Part shown: one piece after another, positions 14,510-17,890 of the stretch
How the letters are laid out: every line of letters begins with the position of its first letter
Position numbering within the stretch: position 1 is the stretch's first letter
Assembly: GCA_002317245.1 (NCBI GenBank)
Contig: DCIU01000118.1
Coordinates: 570 to 18,459, forward strand
Reading direction: 5' to 3'
Length of the DNA stretch: 17,890 nucleotides
Source of the DNA: Lachnospiraceae bacterium UBA1718
GTDB taxonomy: Bacteria > Bacillota > Clostridia > Lachnospirales > Lachnospiraceae
Translations under genes and position numbers: made by a program
The notes under the pieces: generated by a model
Database searches by the model: none
Told to the model about the DNA's origin: nothing
The model's input: only the letters and a program-made list of their open reading frames with translations

Positions 14510-15667
14510 ATGAAAAACGTTGGAAAGATTTTCAAAGAACATACAATGCAGATCGTACTTGTCCTTGTAGTTATCTTCTTTACTATAATGACAAACGGTA
14601 TGATGTTTGCACCATCAAGTTTTAATTCACTTATCGCACAGAACGCATACGTATATGTTCTCGCAACTGGTATGTTAATGTGTATGCTTATTAAAGGTAA
14701 TATCGACCTTTCCGTTGGTGCTGTTGTCTGCTTCATCGATGCAGTAGGCGCACAGCTCATGGTTAACAAGGGAGTATCTGTTGCAGTATCAATGCTTGTA
14801 ATGCTTGTTATTGGTCTCATCATTGGTGCTTTCCTTGGATGGTTAATTGCTTACCTTAACATTCCACCATGGATTGCAACCCTCGGCGGTTTCCTTGCAT
14901 TCCGTGGCTGGGGTACTGCAGTTCTTGACGGACTTACAATCGGTGGTATTCCAGAAGGATTCACTAAGTTATTTAATGGAGCTATTCCTGATATCTTCGG
15001 TGGCTCAATTAATATTACTTGTATTATCGTAGGCGTAATTGCTTGTGTAATCTTCGTATTAACACAGGTTAAGAGCAGAGCTACTAAGCTTAAGAAGGGT
15101 TATGAGGCACAGTCTCTTACATCACTTATTGTTACATGTGTAATCATCTGTGCAGTAATCATCCTCTTCGCAGTTAAGCTTGCAATGTACAATGGTATTC
15201 CAATCGCACTTGTTTGGGTTGCTGTTATTGCACTTATCTACAACTTCATTACATCTAAGACTACTCTTGGTAGATACTTCTACGCTATGGGTGGTAACAT
15301 GGAAGCAACAAGACTTTCAGGTATTGATACAAGACTGATCCTCTTCATCGCTTACCTTAACATGCAGTTCCTTACAGTAATTGCATCTTGGATGACAATG
15401 GCAAGACTTACAGCTGCTAATCCAACAGCTGGTACTAACTTCGAGCTTGATGCTATTTCAGCTTGTATCGTAGGTGGCGTATCTGCATACGGTGGTGCTG
15501 GTAGCATATTTGGAATGATCGTAGGTGCTACACTTATCGGTGTTATCAACCTCGGTATGTCCCTTATGGGTATCGATACTAACTGGCAGAAGGTTGTTAA
15601 GGGTATCGTACTTCTTGCAGCTGTTGTATTCGAAATCATGAATAACAAGAGCAAGAAGATTAAGTAA
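14510..15667 (+). CDS. mmsB: Sugar ABC transporter permease (MmsB/XylH type), second copy
   Basis: A 385-residue permease paralogous to the preceding one across its whole length: NAYVYVLATGMLMCMLIKGNIDLSVG, NIPPWIATLGGFLAFRG, GRYFYAMGGNMEATRLSGI, GGVSAYGGAGSIFG and the C-terminal MGIDTNWQKVVKGIVLLAAVVFE all align with it. AGGAAGG at 14495-14501 gives a clear start. It is last in the transporter operon and is followed by a strong terminator. The usual arrangement in this transporter family is one permease gene with the permease acting as a homodimer. A tandem pair therefore points to duplication and either a heterodimeric pore or broader substrate range. No sign of decay is visible: it has intact signatures, full length and the same strong codon bias. 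Confidence 0.92.
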   Translation: MKNVGKIFKEHTMQIVLVLVVIFFTIMTNGMMFAPSSFNSLIAQNAYVYVLATGMLMCMLIKGNIDLSVGAVVCFIDAVGAQLMVNKGVSVAVSMLVMLVIGLIIGAFLGWLIAYLNIPPWIATLGGFLAFRGWGTAVLDGLTIGGIPEGFTKLFNGAIPDIFGGSINITCIIVGVIACVIFVLTQVKSRATKLKKGYEAQSLTSLIVTCVIICAVIILFAVKLAMYNGIPIALVWVAVIALIYNFITSKTTLGRYFYAMGGNMEATRLSGIDTRLILFIAYLNMQFLTVIASWMTMARLTAANPTAGTNFELDAISACIVGGVSAYGGAGSIFGMIVGATLIGVINLGMSLMGIDTNWQKVVKGIVLLAAVVFEIMNNKSKKIK

Positions 15668-15690
15668 TTTCTTTAAACCATTAATCATTG

Positions 15691-15720
15691 GCCCCGGTAT
15701 ATTACCGGGGCTATTTTTTT
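15691..15720 (+). terminator. Rho-independent terminator of the transporter operon
   Basis: GCCCCGGTA (15691-15699) pairs perfectly with TACCGGGGC (15703-15711) around a 3-base loop, and seven Ts follow from 15714. This is a strong terminator. The T-run also lies where the -35 region of the next gene's promoter would be. Confidence 0.93.
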
Positions 15721-15731
15721 ACCCGCGATTT

Positions 15732-15740
15732 TGGTAAAAT
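15732..15740 (+). promoter_or_regulatory. Extended -10 promoter of cca, possibly leaderless
   Basis: TGG-TAAAAT is an extended -10 (TGnTAAAAT). The A of the ATG at 15748 lies 8 bases past its last base, where transcription is expected to start. There is no Shine-Dalgarno before the ATG. The geometry is identical to that of the promoter at 5170-5178. Confidence 0.55.
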
Positions 15741-15747
15741 CATAGCT

Positions 15748-17076
15748 ATGATAATGCAGTTACCAAGAGACGTTAAGTTCATAATAGATACATTAACTGA
15801 GGCGGGATACGAGGCCTATGCCGTTGGAGGATGTGTCAGGGATACTATCTTAGGACGCGAACCGGATGACTGGGATATTACTACCAGTGCCAAGCCCTAT
15901 GAGATTAAGGCCCTCTTCCATCCAACAATTGATACAGGCATCCAGCATGGCACGGTTACGGTCCTTCGTAATCATGTGGGCTACGAGGTTACAACCTACA
16001 GGATTGATGGAGTATATGAGGACAGCCGTCATCCCAAGGAGGTCACTTTTACAGCTAATCTAACTGAGGACCTCTTAAGAAGAGACTTCACAATCAACGC
16101 TATGGCCTACAATGACACCGACGGACTGATTGATGAGTACGGCGGCCTTGAGGACATTAGGAATGGGATTATCCGTTGCGTGGGTGTGGCTAAGGAACGC
16201 TTCACAGAGGATGCCCTTCGTATGATGCGAGCTGTAAGATTCTCGGCCCAGCTTGGCTACGAGATTGAGGACAAGACAGCTGATGCCATCGTGGAGCTCC
16301 ATCAGAATCTTAAGAATATATCTGCGGAGAGAATTAATACAGAACTTACCAAGCTGCTTATGTCGGATCATCCGGATTATCTGAGGAAGGCCTACGAGCT
16401 TGGCATTACATCCGTAGTTCTGCCTGAATTTGATCAGTGCATGAAGCTTGAGCAGAAGCACATTCACCATTGCTATTCAGTAGGCGAGCATATACTGCAT
16501 TCCCTTGATCATGTGGAAAAAGATAAGGTACTGAGGTACTCAATGCTCTTCCATGACCTGGGCAAGCCGGCCTGTCTATCCTGGGGCGATGATGGCCAGA
16601 CACATTTTCATGGCCATAATGTTGTATCTGCAGACCTGTCTCATGCTATAATGAAGAGACTAAGATTCGATAATGATACCCTGGCAAAGGTAGAGAAGCT
16701 TGTTCGTAACCATGATCGCAAGATAGAGACTAACAGGCGGGCAGTAAGACGGGCAATGAACCAGATGAGTGTAGAACTCTTCCCACTTCTTCTTCTTGTG
16801 AAGGAGGCTGATGTATATGCACAGTCTGATTACAAGAGACAGGAGAAGCTTGATGAGCTGGCAAGCCTCTGGGAGCTCTATGACCAGGTAATGGAATCTA
16901 AGGAGTGTGTCAGCCTTAAGGATCTTGAACTTACAGGCAGGGACCTTATTGCAATCGGTCTGCCAACTGGACCAGACATCGGCCGCGTACTTAATGAATT
17001 ACTAGTTAAGGTAATAGATGATCCTGAACTTAACAAGAAGGATATATTAATAGAAGAAGCTAAGAAATTATTGTAA
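15748..17076 (+). CDS. cca: CCA tRNA nucleotidyltransferase
   Basis: Adds or repairs the 3'-terminal CCA of tRNAs using CTP and ATP, a housekeeping role unrelated to the sugar genes. It has 442 residues. The N-terminal nucleotidyltransferase head has GGCVRD (27-32) and DWD with metal-binding Asp41 and Asp43 (REPDDWDITT), then RRDFTINAMA (111-120) and the neck motif RMMRAVRFSA (158-167). A C-terminal HD domain has the ligands LFHDLGKPA and a later VRNHDRK. This is the class II bacterial enzyme with HD extension. The start at 15748 (or the in-frame ATG at 15754) is preferred over an in-frame ATG at 15688, which lies before and runs through the terminator. It may be translated from a leaderless mRNA. 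The next gene starts on its last stop-codon base (TAATG), so the two are probably coupled. Confidence 0.95.
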   Translation: MIMQLPRDVKFIIDTLTEAGYEAYAVGGCVRDTILGREPDDWDITTSAKPYEIKALFHPTIDTGIQHGTVTVLRNHVGYEVTTYRIDGVYEDSRHPKEVTFTANLTEDLLRRDFTINAMAYNDTDGLIDEYGGLEDIRNGIIRCVGVAKERFTEDALRMMRAVRFSAQLGYEIEDKTADAIVELHQNLKNISAERINTELTKLLMSDHPDYLRKAYELGITSVVLPEFDQCMKLEQKHIHHCYSVGEHILHSLDHVEKDKVLRYSMLFHDLGKPACLSWGDDGQTHFHGHNVVSADLSHAIMKRLRFDNDTLAKVEKLVRNHDRKIETNRRAVRRAMNQMSVELFPLLLLVKEADVYAQSDYKRQEKLDELASLWELYDQVMESKECVSLKDLELTGRDLIAIGLPTGPDIGRVLNELLVKVIDDPELNKKDILIEEAKKLL

Positions 17077-17890
17077 TGATGAAGAGAGACAATGGTAAGA
17101 CAACTTCATATAGAATCAGAGCATATGTAGCGGTTGCCCTGTGCCTTCTGTCTCTGCTGATGACTGCCTGCGGTGGTTACAATGCGGCCAAGGGTAGCGA
17201 AGCTCTCCGCGCAGGGCAGACTGCCAATACCGGCTTCATTATTACCAAGGCCGGCATGTATGACAGTGCTGATACAGGTGCTATCATTACTGAGATTAAT
17301 AAGGATGATAAGCTTATTAAGTTCTATAACAGCAGCCTTGAGCGTGAATATACTCTAAACTTTGATGGAACCAGCAAGATCTATGACAAGTATGGAACAT
17401 CAATGTCCATGGATCAGGTGGATAATGGAAGCATAGTTGACATAACATTCCTTAAGCAGAAGAGACTCCTTAATTCTATGACTTTGTCTGCAGATGCCTG
17501 GGAGTATACAGATAACAGAGATTTCCAGATTAATGGCAAGAGCCGTGAGATGACCATCAGCGGTGCCAAGTACATTATTGACGAGAATGCCAAGGTATAT
17601 CTCGATGGCAAGGAAGCCTCTCTTATGGAGATCAGTTCAGTTGACTCTCTTACCATAAGAGGTCTTGAGCGTAAGGTCTATACTATCGAGGTTCAGGATG
17701 GTCATGGATACCTTCGTTTGAAAAATGAGGACTACTTCCTTGGCGGCTGGATTGAGATTGGCTCCAAGATTATACGAACTGTCGGAGAGGATATGCTCAT
17801 TGCAGTTCCAATTGGTACATATGACGTATCATTAAGCAAGGATAAGGTATCTGAGGTTAAGACCATCAGCATTGATCGTAACCAGGAGAC
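17076..17890 (+). CDS. Lipoprotein of unknown function, PEGA-like C-terminal region (cut by window end)
   Basis: An open frame runs from the ATG at 17076 (overlapping the cca stop as TAATG; a second ATG is at 17079) to the window end, 271 codons without a stop. A long basic N-terminus (MMKRDNGKTTSYRIR) precedes a hydrophobic stretch VAVALCLLSLL and the lipobox MTAC with acylated Cys32, so it is an exported lipoprotein. The mature part is rich in short beta-type segments. Near the window end, VPIGTYDVSLSKDK followed by KTISIDRNQET resembles a PEGA-type surface domain, which is a loose match. The function is unknown; a cell-envelope role is possible. The ribosome site is weak, so translation is probably coupled to cca. 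It is unrelated to the pentose genes. Confidence 0.8.
   Translation, partial: MMKRDNGKTTSYRIRAYVAVALCLLSLLMTACGGYNAAKGSEALRAGQTANTGFIITKAGMYDSADTGAIITEINKDDKLIKFYNSSLEREYTLNFDGTSKIYDKYGTSMSMDQVDNGSIVDITFLKQKRLLNSMTLSADAWEYTDNRDFQINGKSREMTISGAKYIIDENAKVYLDGKEASLMEISSVDSLTIRGLERKVYTIEVQDGHGYLRLKNEDYFLGGWIEIGSKIIRTVGEDMLIAVPIGTYDVSLSKDKVSEVKTISIDRNQE

Noticed and set aside
15688..15747. Upstream in-frame start for cca
   Set aside because: The added 20 residues would be encoded by the terminator hairpin and T-run, and do not look like a CCA-enzyme N-terminus.

Overview
The window looks like a chromosomal segment of a low-to-moderate GC, Gram-positive anaerobe of the Clostridia, most probably a plant-fibre-degrading Lachnospiraceae (Butyrivibrio, Pseudobutyrivibrio or Roseburia type). 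This assignment is inferred from strong AGGAGG ribosome sites, lipoprotein binding proteins, a LytS/YesN-type two-component pair, AT-rich spacers, and a DUF4867-like gene next to a fucose/arabinose-isomerase-like gene. No marker gene fixes the genus.

Almost the whole window is one pentose uptake, sensing and catabolism locus. Region 1 (1-1284) is a leftward LacI-family repressor gene and a 264-base divergent control region. That region holds two TCGTGC...GCACGA operators, a xylB promoter and two CAAAATTGT boxes. Region 2 (1285-5170) is a catabolic operon of xylulokinase, a DUF4867-like cupin-type protein and a fucose/arabinose-isomerase-family enzyme, ended by a strong terminator. Region 3 (5186-10393) is a sensor operon: a membrane-anchored sugar-binding protein (XylFII-like), a LytS-type histidine kinase, a YesN-type response regulator and an XylF-like lipoprotein. 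The first three genes overlap, and the fourth follows closely. Region 4 (10394-15720) is a transport operon: a ChvE-like binding lipoprotein, a two-domain ATPase (MmsA/XylG type) and two tandem permeases (MmsB/XylH type), ended by a strong terminator. Region 5 (15732-17890) is unrelated to sugars: a CCA-adding enzyme gene followed by a lipoprotein gene cut off by the window end.

Likely working model: extracellular sugar (D-xylose by analogy with the XylFII-LytS/YesN system of Clostridium beijerinckii) is sensed outside the membrane by XylFII-LytS. YesN then activates the transporter, and possibly xylB, through CAAAATTGT boxes. Both promoters carry such a box exactly 23 bases before the -10 hexamer. 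Inside the cell, the LacI protein releases its operators and frees the catabolic operon. Imported aldose would be isomerised by the FucI/AraA-like enzyme, since no xylA is present here, and phosphorylated by XylB.

Two genes that directly follow terminators (5186 and 15748) have an extended -10 whose last base lies 8 bases before the A of the ATG, and neither has a Shine-Dalgarno. Both may be leaderless. I see no CRISPR array, insertion sequence, tRNA, rRNA or phage gene.
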